In this document: piece after piece, positions 1 through 8,886 of the stretch | Layout of the letters: each line of letters starts with the position of its first letter | Position numbering within the stretch: position 1 is the first letter of the stretch | NCBI GenBank assembly: GCA_017307735.1 | Contig: JAFKGR010000005.1 | Span: 186,001-250,000, forward strand | Direction of reading: 5' to 3' | Length of the DNA: 64,000 nt | Source of the DNA: Chitinophagaceae bacterium | Lineage (GTDB): Bacteria > Bacteroidota > Bacteroidia > Chitinophagales > Chitinophagaceae | Position numbers and translations under genes: made by a program | The notes under the pieces: model-generated | Database searches by the model: none | What the model was told of the DNA's origin: nothing | What the model saw: only the letters and a program-made list of their open reading frames with translations

Positions 1-2140
1 GGCTTTGACCTTTACCAACAAAGCCGCGGCCGAAATGAAAGAAAGAGTTGAAAAAATACTTGGAGATCATACGGCTCGCAATCTGTATATCGGCACTTTT
101 CATTCCGTCTTTGCACGAATACTCAGGGCCGAAGCCGATAAACTGGGCTATCCCAAAAATTTTTCTATCTACGACACAGAGGATACCAAAAATGTATTGA
201 AAGCTGTAATTAAAGAAATGGGCCTGAGTGATAAACACTACAAGCCATCCACCGTTTACAACCGTATTTCCAATGCAAAAAATAACCTGATTACCGCTCA
301 GGAATACCTGAACGATTTTGTATTGCAAAATGAAGATCTCAAAGCAACCCGCCCGCTGATAGGTAAGATTTATGCGGCATACGCAGAAAGATGCCTTCGA
401 AACGGAGCGATGGATTTTGATGATCTGCTGATGAAATTTTATCAGCTACTGGTTACCTTTCCTGAAAGCCTGAGTAAGTATCAACGCAAGTTTCAGTACA
501 TCATGATTGATGAATTTCAGGACACCAACCATTCGCAATACCAAATTATCAAACTGCTCGGAGCGATGCACGAAAACATTGCCGTGGTAGGCGATGATGC
601 ACAAAGTATTTACAGTTTTCGCGGAGCAACCATTGAAAATATCCTGAAATTTCAGAAAGATTATGAAGATGCCAGGGTGATCAAACTGGAACAAAACTAT
701 CGCAGCTCACAAAATATTTTAAACGCTGCCAACATCGTCATTTCAAAAAACAAGGGTCAGATTCCAAAAAAACTTTGGACGAGCAATGTCGTCGGTGAAA
801 AAATAAAACTGGTCAGGACAAATACCGATGGAGAAGAGGGGAAGTTTGTGGCCGATCAGATCCAGGAGCAAAAATTACGCAACCATTATCTCAATAAGGA
901 TTTCGCTATTCTTTACAGAACCAATGCGCAGAGCCGCAGTTTTGAAGAAAATCTTCGAAGGATGAATATTCCCTATAAAATTTATGGCGGCATCAGTTTT
1001 TACCAAAGAAAAGAAATCAAGGATTTTCTGGCCTATCTGCGTATTATCATCAATCCGCACGACGAAGAAGCTTTGAAGAGAATTATCAATTATCCCGCAA
1101 GGGGAATCGGGAAAACAACGATTGAGCGGGCTATCTTATCTGCCAATCAAAACCATATTTCACTCTGGGAAGTCTTGAAGAATGCATCTCAGGCGAGCCT
1201 AAAAGGGGCAATGGCCGGCGCTATCAAAAGTTTTGTGCTGATGATCGAAATGTTTCAAAGTGAGCTTACCAGAAAAAACGCATACGACGTGGCAGTGCTT
1301 GTGGGCAAACATACGGGCCTGGATAAGGAACTTTTTAATGACAAAACCACCGAAGGCCTGGCGCGCTATGAAAACGTGCAGGAATTACTCAACGCCATCA
1401 AAGAGTTTACCACAACGCCTACGGAGGACGGAGAGCTGCTCGACAAAAGCTTAGGAAGTTATCTGCAACAAATCACTTTGCTGACTGATGCCGATGAAGA
1501 AAAAGAAAATTCAGATGTGGTTAAACTAATGACCATCCATGCTGCCAAGGGACTTGAATTCCCGGTAATTTTTGTCGGGGGATTGGAAGAAAATCTTTTT
1601 CCGAGCGCCATGTCCATCAACACGCTTGATGAGTTGGAAGAGGAAAGGAGGTTGTTTTATGTAGCCATTACCCGGGCAAAATCCCGGCTGTTTCTCACCT
1701 ATGCTAACAACCGTTACCGTTTCGGAAATCTTATTCAGAACGATCCAAGCCGCTTTGTGGAAGAATTGCCGGAAGAGCAGGTGGACCGGTCTTTTGCCGG
1801 ATTCCAGGGAAGTGCTTTTCAAAGCCCTCATTCTGGGAGATTCAATTCAGATTATAACCCTGGTTGGAATAAAAATTTTTCTACAAAGAAAGAAACACCA
1901 GCTCATTTGGTGATAACCAAATCTGAAAGGGAAAAAATGCATACACCCTCTCCCAATTTCACACCGAGTGATGTGGAGCAAATTACTGCCGGACAAAGAG
2001 TAGAACATCCGAGGTTTGGTTTTGGGGAAGTTTTGAAAATGGAAGGTTCTTCTCAAAATCCGATAGCTACTATCAAATTCGAAAACAGCGGTGAAAAAAA
2101 AATCATGCTAAAGTATGCGAGGTTGATGATTGTAGAATAG
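1..2140 (+). CDS. uvrD: ATP-dependent DNA helicase UvrD/PcrA, 5'-truncated
   Basis: Superfamily 1A 3'-5' DNA helicase acting in repair and replication-fork clearance. The frame is open through the left edge, so the Walker A motif and roughly the first 60 residues lie outside the window; about 712 residues are visible. It begins in motif Ia (TFTNKAAAEM). Other motifs in order: DFDDLL near residue 137, the Walker B IDEFQDT near 168, GDDAQSIYSFRGA, the QNYRSS motif, TIHAAKGLEFP and the motif VI run ERRLFYVAITRAK. The C-terminal part contains VEHPRFGFGEV, the Tudor-like tail domain of UvrD/PcrA. No defect is visible in the part that can be read. Whether it should be called UvrD or PcrA cannot be decided from sequence alone. 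Confidence 0.95.
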   Translation, partial: ALTFTNKAAAEMKERVEKILGDHTARNLYIGTFHSVFARILRAEADKLGYPKNFSIYDTEDTKNVLKAVIKEMGLSDKHYKPSTVYNRISNAKNNLITAQEYLNDFVLQNEDLKATRPLIGKIYAAYAERCLRNGAMDFDDLLMKFYQLLVTFPESLSKYQRKFQYIMIDEFQDTNHSQYQIIKLLGAMHENIAVVGDDAQSIYSFRGATIENILKFQKDYEDARVIKLEQNYRSSQNILNAANIVISKNKGQIPKKLWTSNVVGEKIKLVRTNTDGEEGKFVADQIQEQKLRNHYLNKDFAILYRTNAQSRSFEENLRRMNIPYKIYGGISFYQRKEIKDFLAYLRIIINPHDEEALKRIINYPARGIGKTTIERAILSANQNHISLWEVLKNASQASLKGAMAGAIKSFVLMIEMFQSELTRKNAYDVAVLVGKHTGLDKELFNDKTTEGLARYENVQELLNAIKEFTTTPTEDGELLDKSLGSYLQQITLLTDADEEKENSDVVKLMTIHAAKGLEFPVIFVGGLEENLFPSAMSINTLDELEEERRLFYVAITRAKSRLFLTYANNRYRFGNLIQNDPSRFVEELPEEQVDRSFAGFQGSAFQSPHSGRFNSDYNPGWNKNFSTKKETPAHLVITKSEREKMHTPSPNFTPSDVEQITAGQRVEHPRFGFGEVLKMEGSSQNPIATIKFENSGEKKIMLKYARLMIVE

Positions 2141-2379
2141 CGTTATGAATTCACAAAAAACCATGATGATAAACAATTCGCCGGTATGCTAATTCCGGTT
2201 GTGAGATTTCAGGTTGAAAACGGATTATTCGTAAGATAATTTGTTGAAGAAAATTCTCAGCTCCAACCTTAAACACCCGGATGGGCGCCCCTTTGTTCCA
2301 TAATTACCATTGTCAACCAGGCCTTTTATCATTTCGGGTATTTAACGAAACGGCGTTCTTCAGGGTATTGCACAATAAT

Positions 2380-2387
2380 TATCTTTG
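2380..2387 (+). promoter_or_regulatory. -7 box TATCTTTG of the nfu-like gene
   Basis: Exact match to the Bacteroidota -7 element TAnnTTTG. It lies 18 bases before the ATG at 2406 and overlaps the upstream TTG at 2385, which argues that the ATG, not that TTG, is the true start. I see no convincing -33 TTTG. Confidence 0.6.
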
Positions 2388-2405
2388 TCGCTCAATGCTT
2401 TTACC

Positions 2406-3005
2406 ATGATCAAGCGCGGTAGTCCTACTATCAGCATATATTCTGAAGAAACTCCTAATCCTGAGACAATGAAATTTGTGACAAACAAATTGTTGTACCC
2501 CGGCAAAAGTGCTGACTTTCCAACAAAAGAAAGGACTTCAGCTTCGCCACTGGCTGCACGGCTTTTTGATTTCCCGTTTGTAAAATCTGTTTTTATTGCC
2601 AGTGATTTTGTTACTGTCACCAAGACTTCTGATTTGCAAAACTGGAAAGAGGTTAGCGCTGTCATCCGTGAATTTCTGGTTGATTATCTGAGAGAGGGAA
2701 GAACTATCATTAACGAAGATGAATATGCCCGCCAAAGATTCGAAGACAGCAATGTGGTTCTTTCAAATGACGATGATGTGGTAAAAAGGATTAAAGAGAT
2801 TCTGGAAAATTATGTAAAACCTGCTGTGGAAATGGATGGGGGAGCAATTCAGTTTCTCAGTTTCGAAAAAGGAATACTCAATCTGAAAATGCACGGCGCG
2901 TGCAGTGGGTGCCCTTCCTCAATGAGGACACTCAAAGAAGGAATTGAAAAAATCATGAAACAAAAAATTCCTCAGGTAAAAGAAGTAGTGGCAGAAACAC
3001 TTTAA
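2406..3005 (+). CDS. NifU/Nfu-type Fe-S cluster scaffold protein
   Basis: A 199-residue Fe-S carrier that would hold a cluster and pass it to target apoproteins in the cytoplasm. Residues 1-90 form the Nfu N-terminal domain with the typical TPNPETMKF motif; residues from about 125 form the NifU C-terminal domain with the cluster-binding CxxC (Cys166 and Cys169 in GACSGCPSS). I chose the ATG at 2406 over a TTG seven codons upstream because a TAnnTTTG promoter box overlaps that TTG. Its neighbours are not other Fe-S genes, so it is probably transcribed alone. The family is certain; specificity (NfuA-like versus general scaffold) is inference. Confidence 0.92.
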   Translation: MIKRGSPTISIYSEETPNPETMKFVTNKLLYPGKSADFPTKERTSASPLAARLFDFPFVKSVFIASDFVTVTKTSDLQNWKEVSAVIREFLVDYLREGRTIINEDEYARQRFEDSNVVLSNDDDVVKRIKEILENYVKPAVEMDGGAIQFLSFEKGILNLKMHGACSGCPSSMRTLKEGIEKIMKQKIPQVKEVVAETL

Positions 3006-3066
3006 TATTGTCACAGATTTACACTTATGCACTTCCCTTCATCACGCAGACTCACCCTCAGTATAG

Positions 3067-3717
3067 ATGACATTCACAGAGATTTATCAACAATTTATTG
3101 AAGGAATCCGGGATACAGGGTTTCTGGAGTTTATCGCAGTTATTTCAGGCATTGTAAGTGTATGGTTTTCGCGCAAAGAAAATATTCTTGTTTACCCAAC
3201 CGGATTGATAAACACCACTTTTTATATTTATCTCAGTTTTAAAATGAGCCTGTTTGGCGAAGCCAGCGTCAATTTATATTATACAATAATGAGCATTTAC
3301 GGATGGATCTTGTGGGCTAAGCGAAATGAAAAAGATGAGCATGTGGTAAATGTAACCTATAGCAACCGCCGGGAATGGATGATTGAGCTTTTATTTTTCG
3401 CATCTTTTTACATTGTAATTTTTATTTCGCTAAGCTATCTCAAAAAAGGATTTGCTCCGGCTGCAATTCCCTGGGCTGATGCATTTTCAAGCAGTACTGC
3501 ATTCACAGGAATGTGGCTGATGGCAAGGAAGAAAGTGGAAAGCTGGTATTGGTGGATAGCAACCAATATTGCCTCAATACCTCTTTATTTTGTAAAACAT
3601 CTGGTCTTCACCAGTGTCTATTATTTCATTCTTCTGGGATTGGCTGTATGGGGGTTGATTGAATGGCAGCAACGGGCAAAAAAACACCTTGCATCGGGCA
3701 AAGAAACCGCACCATGA
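3067..3717 (+). CDS. pnuC: PnuC-type nicotinamide riboside transporter
   Basis: A 216-residue integral membrane protein of the PnuC family, with about seven hydrophobic segments. Facilitated uptake of nicotinamide riboside feeds NAD salvage. The C-terminal half carries the family signature with the WYWWIATNI and IPLYFVKHL stretches. The stop overlaps the start of the following NadR-like kinase in an ATGA, so the two are translationally coupled. This coupling to a ribosylnicotinamide kinase supports nicotinamide riboside as substrate rather than thiamine (PnuT) or riboflavin (PnuX). No riboswitch is visible in the 61-base gap before it. Confidence 0.92.
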   Translation: MTFTEIYQQFIEGIRDTGFLEFIAVISGIVSVWFSRKENILVYPTGLINTTFYIYLSFKMSLFGEASVNLYYTIMSIYGWILWAKRNEKDEHVVNVTYSNRREWMIELLFFASFYIVIFISLSYLKKGFAPAAIPWADAFSSSTAFTGMWLMARKKVESWYWWIATNIASIPLYFVKHLVFTSVYYFILLGLAVWGLIEWQQRAKKHLASGKETAP

Positions 3718-4262
3718 AACGAATTAAAAAATTTGTTGTGATCGGTCCCGAATCAACCGGGAAAAGTACCCTTTGCCGGGAACTGGCAGTGCATTATAAT
3801 ACCCTTTGGAGCAAAGAATTTGCGCGGGAATATTTGCAAACTAACGGGAATGAATACACGTACGACGATTTGCTTTTGATTGCAAAGGGGCAATTGGCAT
3901 TAGAAGATTCGGCGGTTCGTGAATTGTCACCCAAAAAAAATCTTTTATTTGTTGATACCGCCATGTATGTCATGAAGGTGTGGAGTGAATATGTTTATGG
4001 AAAAACCCATCGGTTTATTCTGGATACCATTGCAGAGCGGGAATATGATGGTTATTTTCTTTGTTATCCTGATTTGCCCTGGGAAGCAGATCCACTCAGG
4101 GAATACCCGGATGAAAAAATCAGAAAAGAACTTTTTGAATATTATTTCGAGATCATGACTTCCCAATCTGTTCCCTGGTGTGAGATAACCGGAATCGGAG
4201 AAGAAAGGACTCAAAAAGCGATCGCCTTCGTTGAAAACATCATCAACCAGGATTCCCGATAA
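3714..4262 (+). CDS. NadR-like ribosylnicotinamide kinase (AAA family ATPase)
   Basis: A 182-residue P-loop protein equivalent to the C-terminal kinase domain of NadR, which phosphorylates nicotinamide riboside to NMN and so traps the vitamin after PnuC uptake. Walker A is GPESTGKST near residues 11-19; the downstream LLFVDTAMYV is the Walker B-like strand. No NadR DNA-binding or adenylyltransferase domain is present. I used the ATG at 3714, which overlaps the pnuC stop by four bases; the longer frame beginning at 3663 would run inside pnuC. It ends 15 bases before the convergent dacB stop. Confidence 0.88.
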   Translation: MKRIKKFVVIGPESTGKSTLCRELAVHYNTLWSKEFAREYLQTNGNEYTYDDLLLIAKGQLALEDSAVRELSPKKNLLFVDTAMYVMKVWSEYVYGKTHRFILDTIAEREYDGYFLCYPDLPWEADPLREYPDEKIRKELFEYYFEIMTSQSVPWCEITGIGEERTQKAIAFVENIINQDSR

Positions 4263-4277
4263 AATGAGCGGTATGCA

Positions 4278-5558
4278 TCAGTTCATCTCCCGGACTTTTA
4301 TCAGAAATTTTTCAATAGCTTTTCTCACTTCTCCTGCGGAACCTCTGTGATTATTTACCAATATTGAGAAAATAAGAATATTGTTTTTTTCTGTTATCAG
4401 ATATCCACTCAATGCAACAACCCCATTCAACGTTCCGGTCTTGGCAAATATTTTTCCCCTCTCATTGTGATACAAAGATGAAAGTGTTCCCGTACCGCCC
4501 GTTGGCAGTATTTTTTCAATCCGTTCCATTCCGAAATCATCTTTCATTTTTTTTAATACAAAAACAATATCACGGGGAGAAAACAAATCATACCTGCTCA
4601 ATCCGGAACCGTCCACCCAGGACGGCTTTTGTGGCATGCCTGCATAATCTGTGGAAAGTAATTTTTGGATTACCGCCCTGTCGTTCATGAACCCGGCCAG
4701 TTTATCGCTCACCATCAGAAGGCTTTGTTCCGCAAAAAAATTGTCACTTCTGTGCATCATGATCGACAACATCGAATCTAACGGTCTTGAATACACTATA
4801 TTAAAATCATTTACTTTTTCATTCCTTAAAATAACATTGCGATGCAAAGCCGCGGATAAAAGGCTGGTCATCGTACTATCCATGGGAACAAAAGGAATGT
4901 CCAGATTTTCGGATCTCCCTTTGTTTACAATAAATATATTTTCGCTCCAGGGGCGGCTTACACTGATTTTATCCGAAGAGGAAACAGAGTCCGGCACTTT
5001 GAGATAGGATTGAAAATAGTCTGGCGTTGCATCAATCCCCGAACCTGTTTGAGAAATTTTAACCACGTTTCCATATAATGGCATTTGACTTCGTGGCGCC
5101 TGATAATCTTCGTCATAATCATTCCATGCCCAGCCACTGCCGAGATACTCATGGAAATCTGGTTTTTCTAACACGATGGTTTTATACGTTTCAAGAAAAT
5201 CGGCGACTCTCTGGGAAGGAAAATCCGGATGAAAAAACGTCGGATCTCCGGTTCCTTTAATGTATATGGTTGAATCATTTAAAACTTGATATGCTATTCC
5301 CGGAATACTGTCTCCAAGGTATTTCATGGCTGCATAACAGGTCATCAATTTGGTATTGCTGGCTGGTACAAAATATTTATTTGATTGATAATCAAATACT
5401 TTACTATTGTTTTCGGGATTAAAAATAAATATTCCTGTATGTGCATTTTCAAAAACAGGCAGGGTTAGCATATCCTTTTTTGCAATCTTGTCAATCTTTT
5501 TACTCATCGAGCAGGATGCAAGTGCCAGAAAACAAAAGGGGAGAAGAATTTTTCGCAT
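4278..5558 (-). CDS. dacB: D-alanyl-D-alanine carboxypeptidase/endopeptidase, PBP4 (DacB) family lipoprotein
   Basis: Penicillin-binding protein of peptidase family S13, 426 residues, which trims or cleaves peptidoglycan cross-links in the periplasm. The three active-site motifs are visible: SxxK (Ser67 to Lys70 in PASNTK), SxN (SDN at 271-273) and KTG at 373-375. The N terminus looks like a lipoprotein signal with the lipobox LASC near residue 16, so it is probably membrane-anchored. It is convergent with the nadR-like gene and is followed, reading upstream, by nadD on the same strand with only about 28 bases between, so the two may share a transcript. Confidence 0.93.
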   Translation of the reverse strand: MRKILLPFCFLALASCSMSKKIDKIAKKDMLTLPVFENAHTGIFIFNPENNSKVFDYQSNKYFVPASNTKLMTCYAAMKYLGDSIPGIAYQVLNDSTIYIKGTGDPTFFHPDFPSQRVADFLETYKTIVLEKPDFHEYLGSGWAWNDYDEDYQAPRSQMPLYGNVVKISQTGSGIDATPDYFQSYLKVPDSVSSSDKISVSRPWSENIFIVNKGRSENLDIPFVPMDSTMTSLLSAALHRNVILRNEKVNDFNIVYSRPLDSMLSIMMHRSDNFFAEQSLLMVSDKLAGFMNDRAVIQKLLSTDYAGMPQKPSWVDGSGLSRYDLFSPRDIVFVLKKMKDDFGMERIEKILPTGGTGTLSSLYHNERGKIFAKTGTLNGVVALSGYLITEKNNILIFSILVNNHRGSAGEVRKAIEKFLIKVREMN

Positions 5559-5586
5559 ATACCGGATCGTTTTTTAAGTTTACTAT

Positions 5587-6159
5587 TTAAAAATAAAATT
5601 GTTGACTAATAATTTGTTCATTTACAACATCCGGGACAAGGTATCGGATTGATTTACGTTCTTTTATCAGCTTCCGGATGTAGGTACCTGAAATTTGCAG
5701 AAGAGGTGCTTCAATTATGTAGATTCGTTCACTCAGCATGGATTCAGGAATCTCAAACCCGGGTCTTTTATAAATCAAAAAGGTATAGTTCTTCAGTAAA
5801 ACCCCGCTATTTCTCCAGTTTTTTATATTTTGGAAACTATCGCTCCCGATAATTACAGAGAATTCATGCCCGGGATATTCTTCTTCCAGATGCACCAGCG
5901 TGTTTATGGTGTAGGATGGTCTGGGAAGACGAAATTCAACATTACTGCATTTAAACCTGACATCACCTTCAACTGCAAGATCCACCAGAAATTTACGATG
6001 GTGTTCATTAAGTAAAGACTTTGAATCTTTGAATGGATTTTGTGGAGAAACCACAAACCAAACCCTTTCAACACCTCCATAGTTAACCATATGGCTTGCT
6101 ACAATCAAATGGCCATTGTGTATGGGATTAAAGGAGCCGAAATAGAGACCAACTTTCAA
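5587..6159 (-). CDS. nadD: Nicotinate-nucleotide adenylyltransferase
   Basis: A 190-residue nucleotidyltransferase that adenylates nicotinate mononucleotide in NAD synthesis. The N terminus has GLYFGSFNPIHNGHL, containing the family's GSFxPxHxGH nucleotide-binding signature, and the C-terminal part has ISGTYIRKLI, matching the ISSTxIR motif. The start is a TTG at 6159: the frame is closed by TGA two codons upstream and no ATG precedes the conserved strand, so the TTG is needed. It forms a second NAD-biosynthesis function close to the pnuC/nadR-like pair, though on the opposite strand. Confidence 0.93.
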   Translation of the reverse strand: MKVGLYFGSFNPIHNGHLIVASHMVNYGGVERVWFVVSPQNPFKDSKSLLNEHHRKFLVDLAVEGDVRFKCSNVEFRLPRPSYTINTLVHLEEEYPGHEFSVIIGSDSFQNIKNWRNSGVLLKNYTFLIYKRPGFEIPESMLSERIYIIEAPLLQISGTYIRKLIKERKSIRYLVPDVVNEQIISQQFYF

Positions 6160-6317
6160 GTATCAGTATTTTGAGTTTGAGTATTTAAATCTGAATTCAA
6201 GGAGTCTTACAGTAACCGGGACATCTTCTTCCCCTCTTAAATCCTTTTCTGTACCGCGATTAACATAAGATATATTTAACTTCGTGCCGTCTTCAAATGA
6301 ATCAGATTCATTGTTTA

Positions 6318-6325
6318 CAAATGTA
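6318..6325 (-). promoter_or_regulatory. -7 box TACATTTG upstream of nadD
   Basis: Exact TAnnTTTG on the minus strand, about 160 bases upstream of nadD. It could start a transcript with a long leader reading into nadD; the leader contains an open but start-less frame described in the findings. Confidence 0.4.
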
Positions 6326-6351
6326 ATTACCTAAACTTTAAAAGGCACTTT

Positions 6352-6789
6352 TTGGCAATCAGAAACCATAAAACTATTTCTTTCAAATACAACGGAGTTG
6401 CATTTCGCATTAAGGATTCTTTACTGGTAAAATCACAACTGGCTGTTGTCCTGGCAAAGGAAAACCTGCAATATTCCGGAATCACTTATGTGTTCAGCTC
6501 CGACGAATACGTTCTGGAATTGAACCGGAAATATCTTCAACATGACTATTATACCGATATACTCACATTCACCCTTTCACTTCCCAATGAACCCATCCTG
6601 TCAGAAATTTACATTAGCATCGACAGGGTTAGGGAAAATGCGGAGAATTTCGGAATATCCTTCGAAACAGAGCTACAAAGAGTAATGATTCACGGGCTTC
6701 TTCATTTGGCAGGATACAATGACCACACCGAAGAAGAAAAAAAAATTATGCGGGGAAAAGAAAATTTTTATATGGCAGAGGTGGGGTAG
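6352..6789 (+). CDS. ybeY: Endoribonuclease YbeY (rRNA maturation factor)
   Basis: A 145-residue zinc-dependent RNase of the UPF0054 family, needed for 16S rRNA 3'-end maturation and ribosome quality control. The metal-binding HxxxHxxxxxH motif is clear (His114, His118 and His124 in HGLLHLAGYNDH). The start is a TTG at 6352; I find no in-frame ATG upstream that would suit the family length. It diverges from nadD and is separated from mnmG by a gap that holds two parS-like palindromes. Confidence 0.92.
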   Translation: MAIRNHKTISFKYNGVAFRIKDSLLVKSQLAVVLAKENLQYSGITYVFSSDEYVLELNRKYLQHDYYTDILTFTLSLPNEPILSEIYISIDRVRENAENFGISFETELQRVMIHGLLHLAGYNDHTEEEKKIMRGKENFYMAEVG

Positions 6790-6805
6790 CGTTTCACGTG
6801 GAACA
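6790..6805. promoter_or_regulatory. parS-like site 1 (ParB-binding palindrome, imperfect)
   Basis: CGTTTCACGTGGAACA matches the general bacterial parS consensus TGTTTCACGTGAAACA at 14 of 16 positions. It starts directly after the ybeY stop, 46 bases (centre to centre) from a better copy. Confidence 0.7.
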
Positions 6806-6835
6806 AAAACTTTCGGAGCCCAACCTCATTTTGGA

Positions 6836-6851
6836 AGTTTCACGTGAAACA
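6836..6851. promoter_or_regulatory. parS-like site 2 (ParB-binding palindrome)
   Basis: AGTTTCACGTGAAACA matches the parS consensus TGTTTCACGTGAAACA at 15 of 16 positions and contains a perfect 14-base palindrome. It lies upstream of mnmG, in a region where chromosomal parS sites are common because they cluster near oriC. Confidence 0.8.
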
Positions 6852-6934
6852 AAACCGGATTCCCTCCTTTGTTAATTCTTTCGTTACAAAAGTTGAATCG
6901 GGCGTCACCTCTTAATCACAAATATTCAAAACAG

Positions 6935-6942
6935 TACTTTTG
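6935..6942 (+). promoter_or_regulatory. -7 box TACTTTTG of mnmG
   Basis: Exact TAnnTTTG only four bases before the mnmG ATG at 6947. Transcription would begin at or very near the start codon, so the message would be leaderless. It also decides the start: the longer frame from 6869 would begin upstream of the promoter. Confidence 0.65.
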
Positions 6943-6946
6943 CAAA

Positions 6947-8803
6947 ATGTTTCCAGAATATGATGTAATCGTGGTTGGCGCAGGCCATGCTGGCTGTGAA
7001 GCAGCCGCCGCTGCCGCCAACCAGGGAAGTAAAACACTTCTCGTGACAATGAATATGCAAAACATGGCTCAGATGAGCTGCAATCCGGCCATGGGAGGAA
7101 TCGGAAAAGGCCAAATTATTCGCGAGATAGACGCACTCGGGGGATACTCCGGAATCGTAACAGACAAATCTGCAATTCAATTTAGAATTTTAAATCGCAG
7201 CAAAGGACCTGCAATGTGGAGCCCGCGAACTCAAAACGACCGACTATTATTCTCTCTGACCTGGAGATTACAACTTGAAAAATTAAAAAACCTGGATTTT
7301 TACCAGGATTCTGTTATCGGACTTTTAAAGAAAGGAGACATTATTGATGGGGTGGTTACCAAGTTGGGGCACCAGATACACTCAAAAGCAGTCGTTTTGA
7401 CAAATGGCACTTTTTTGAATGGGGTAATCCATATAGGAATGAAAAAGATGTCCGGAGGCCGGATTGCCGAAAAATCATCCACGGGAATTACTGAAAATCT
7501 GGTAGAATGGGGTTTTGAAAGCAGCCGTTTAAAAACCGGAACCCCACCTCGCATTGACGGAAGATCTCTGGATTACTCAAAAATGGAAGAACAAAAAGGA
7601 GACCCGGAGATAACAGGTTTTAGTTTCACAAACATCAAGCTTCCTGAAAAACAAAAAAGTTGTTGGATTACCTATACCAGCCCTGAAGTTCATGACATAT
7701 TAAGGACTGGTTTTGACGAAAGTCCTATGTTTCAGGGAAGAATAAAAGGTGTCGGTCCACGGTATTGCCCAAGTATTGAAGATAAAATAAACCGCTTTGC
7801 CGGAAGAGACCGTCACCAGATTTTTGTTGAACCCGAAGGGTGGGAGACCATCGAAGTTTATGTCAATGGATTTTCTTCTTCTTTGCCGGAGGAAGTTCAG
7901 TTTAAAGCGCTACGAAAAGTAAAAGGATTTGAAAATTGCAAAATGTTCCGTCCGGGATATGCTATTGAATATGACTATTTTCCTCCCACACAGTTGAAAT
8001 TCAGCCTGGAAACCAAGCTAATTAAAAACTTGTTTTTTGCCGGCCAGATCAACGGCACCACGGGATATGAAGAGGCTGCCTGTCAAGGAGTTATGGCTGG
8101 AATAAATGCACACCAGGCTGTTCATGGCCTGGATCCGTTTGTCTTAAAAAGAAATGAAGCTTATATCGGTGTGTTGATAGACGACCTGATAAATAAAGGT
8201 GCTGATGAACCTTACCGCATGTTTACCAGCCGGGCAGAATACAGAACCCTACTCCGCCAGGACAATGCTGACCTAAGACTCACAGAAAAAAGTTACAGGC
8301 TGGGTCTCGCCTCCCAGGAAAGGATGAATGCCGTGTTAGAACAAAGGAAAGAAATCAGGGAAATTGTTGACATCTTAAAAAAGACGGGAGTCTTCGACTC
8401 CGCTACCCCTTTTTTAGAAACCATTGGAGCCGGACCTCTCCCGCAAAAGACAAAGGCCGCTCAAATATTGTTGCGCCCGGCTGCCGGGTTAAAGGCCATG
8501 ATAGATAAAATACCTGAATTAAGTCCACTAAAGCAATTTTCAGGGGAAGCGATTCATGAAGCTGAGATTCAAATCAAATACGCAGTTTATCTCGAAAAAG
8601 AAACGGAACTGGTTGAGAAAATGAGTGCCTTAGAAAACCTGATTATTCCAGATAGTTTTAATTATGAAAAAATTTCTTCCCTGAGTACAGAAGCGCGCCA
8701 GAAATTTAAGAAGATCAGGCCTCAGACTCTGGGACAGGCAAGCAGAATAAGCGGTGTTGCCCCAAGCGATGTCCAGATACTCATGGTATATATGGGACGA
8801 TAA
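6947..8803 (+). CDS. mnmG: tRNA uridine 5-carboxymethylaminomethyl modification enzyme MnmG (GidA)
   Basis: FAD-dependent enzyme that with MnmE (not in this window) installs the cmnm5 group on U34 of tRNAs. The 618-residue product has the usual family length. The dinucleotide-binding motif VVGAGHAGCEAA is near residue 10; the FAD-domain stretches NPAMGGIGKG, RTQNDR and FAGQINGTTGYEEAACQG follow. I chose ATG 6947 because a TAnnTTTG box sits four bases before it and the family starts just before DVIVVGAGHAG. In many bacteria mnmG lies near oriC, which fits the parS-like sites upstream. Confidence 0.97.
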   Translation: MFPEYDVIVVGAGHAGCEAAAAAANQGSKTLLVTMNMQNMAQMSCNPAMGGIGKGQIIREIDALGGYSGIVTDKSAIQFRILNRSKGPAMWSPRTQNDRLLFSLTWRLQLEKLKNLDFYQDSVIGLLKKGDIIDGVVTKLGHQIHSKAVVLTNGTFLNGVIHIGMKKMSGGRIAEKSSTGITENLVEWGFESSRLKTGTPPRIDGRSLDYSKMEEQKGDPEITGFSFTNIKLPEKQKSCWITYTSPEVHDILRTGFDESPMFQGRIKGVGPRYCPSIEDKINRFAGRDRHQIFVEPEGWETIEVYVNGFSSSLPEEVQFKALRKVKGFENCKMFRPGYAIEYDYFPPTQLKFSLETKLIKNLFFAGQINGTTGYEEAACQGVMAGINAHQAVHGLDPFVLKRNEAYIGVLIDDLINKGADEPYRMFTSRAEYRTLLRQDNADLRLTEKSYRLGLASQERMNAVLEQRKEIREIVDILKKTGVFDSATPFLETIGAGPLPQKTKAAQILLRPAAGLKAMIDKIPELSPLKQFSGEAIHEAEIQIKYAVYLEKETELVEKMSALENLIIPDSFNYEKISSLSTEARQKFKKIRPQTLGQASRISGVAPSDVQILMVYMGR

Positions 8804-8857
8804 TAATTTGATTAGATAAATATTTCTATTTTCAACCTCGACTCTTCAAACCTATAA

Positions 8858-8865
8858 TATTTTCG
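8858..8865 (+). promoter_or_regulatory. Near-consensus -7 box TATTTTCG of the cupin gene
   Basis: Differs from TAnnTTTG at one base and sits 21 bases before the ATG at 8887. The same variant occurs before hemW. Confidence 0.35.
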
Positions 8866-8886
8866 TGTAATCATAACTGTTATACA

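Noticed and set aside
3006..3066. Possible NAD- or TPP-type riboswitch before pnuC
   Set aside because: The gap is only 61 bases and shows no conserved riboswitch elements.
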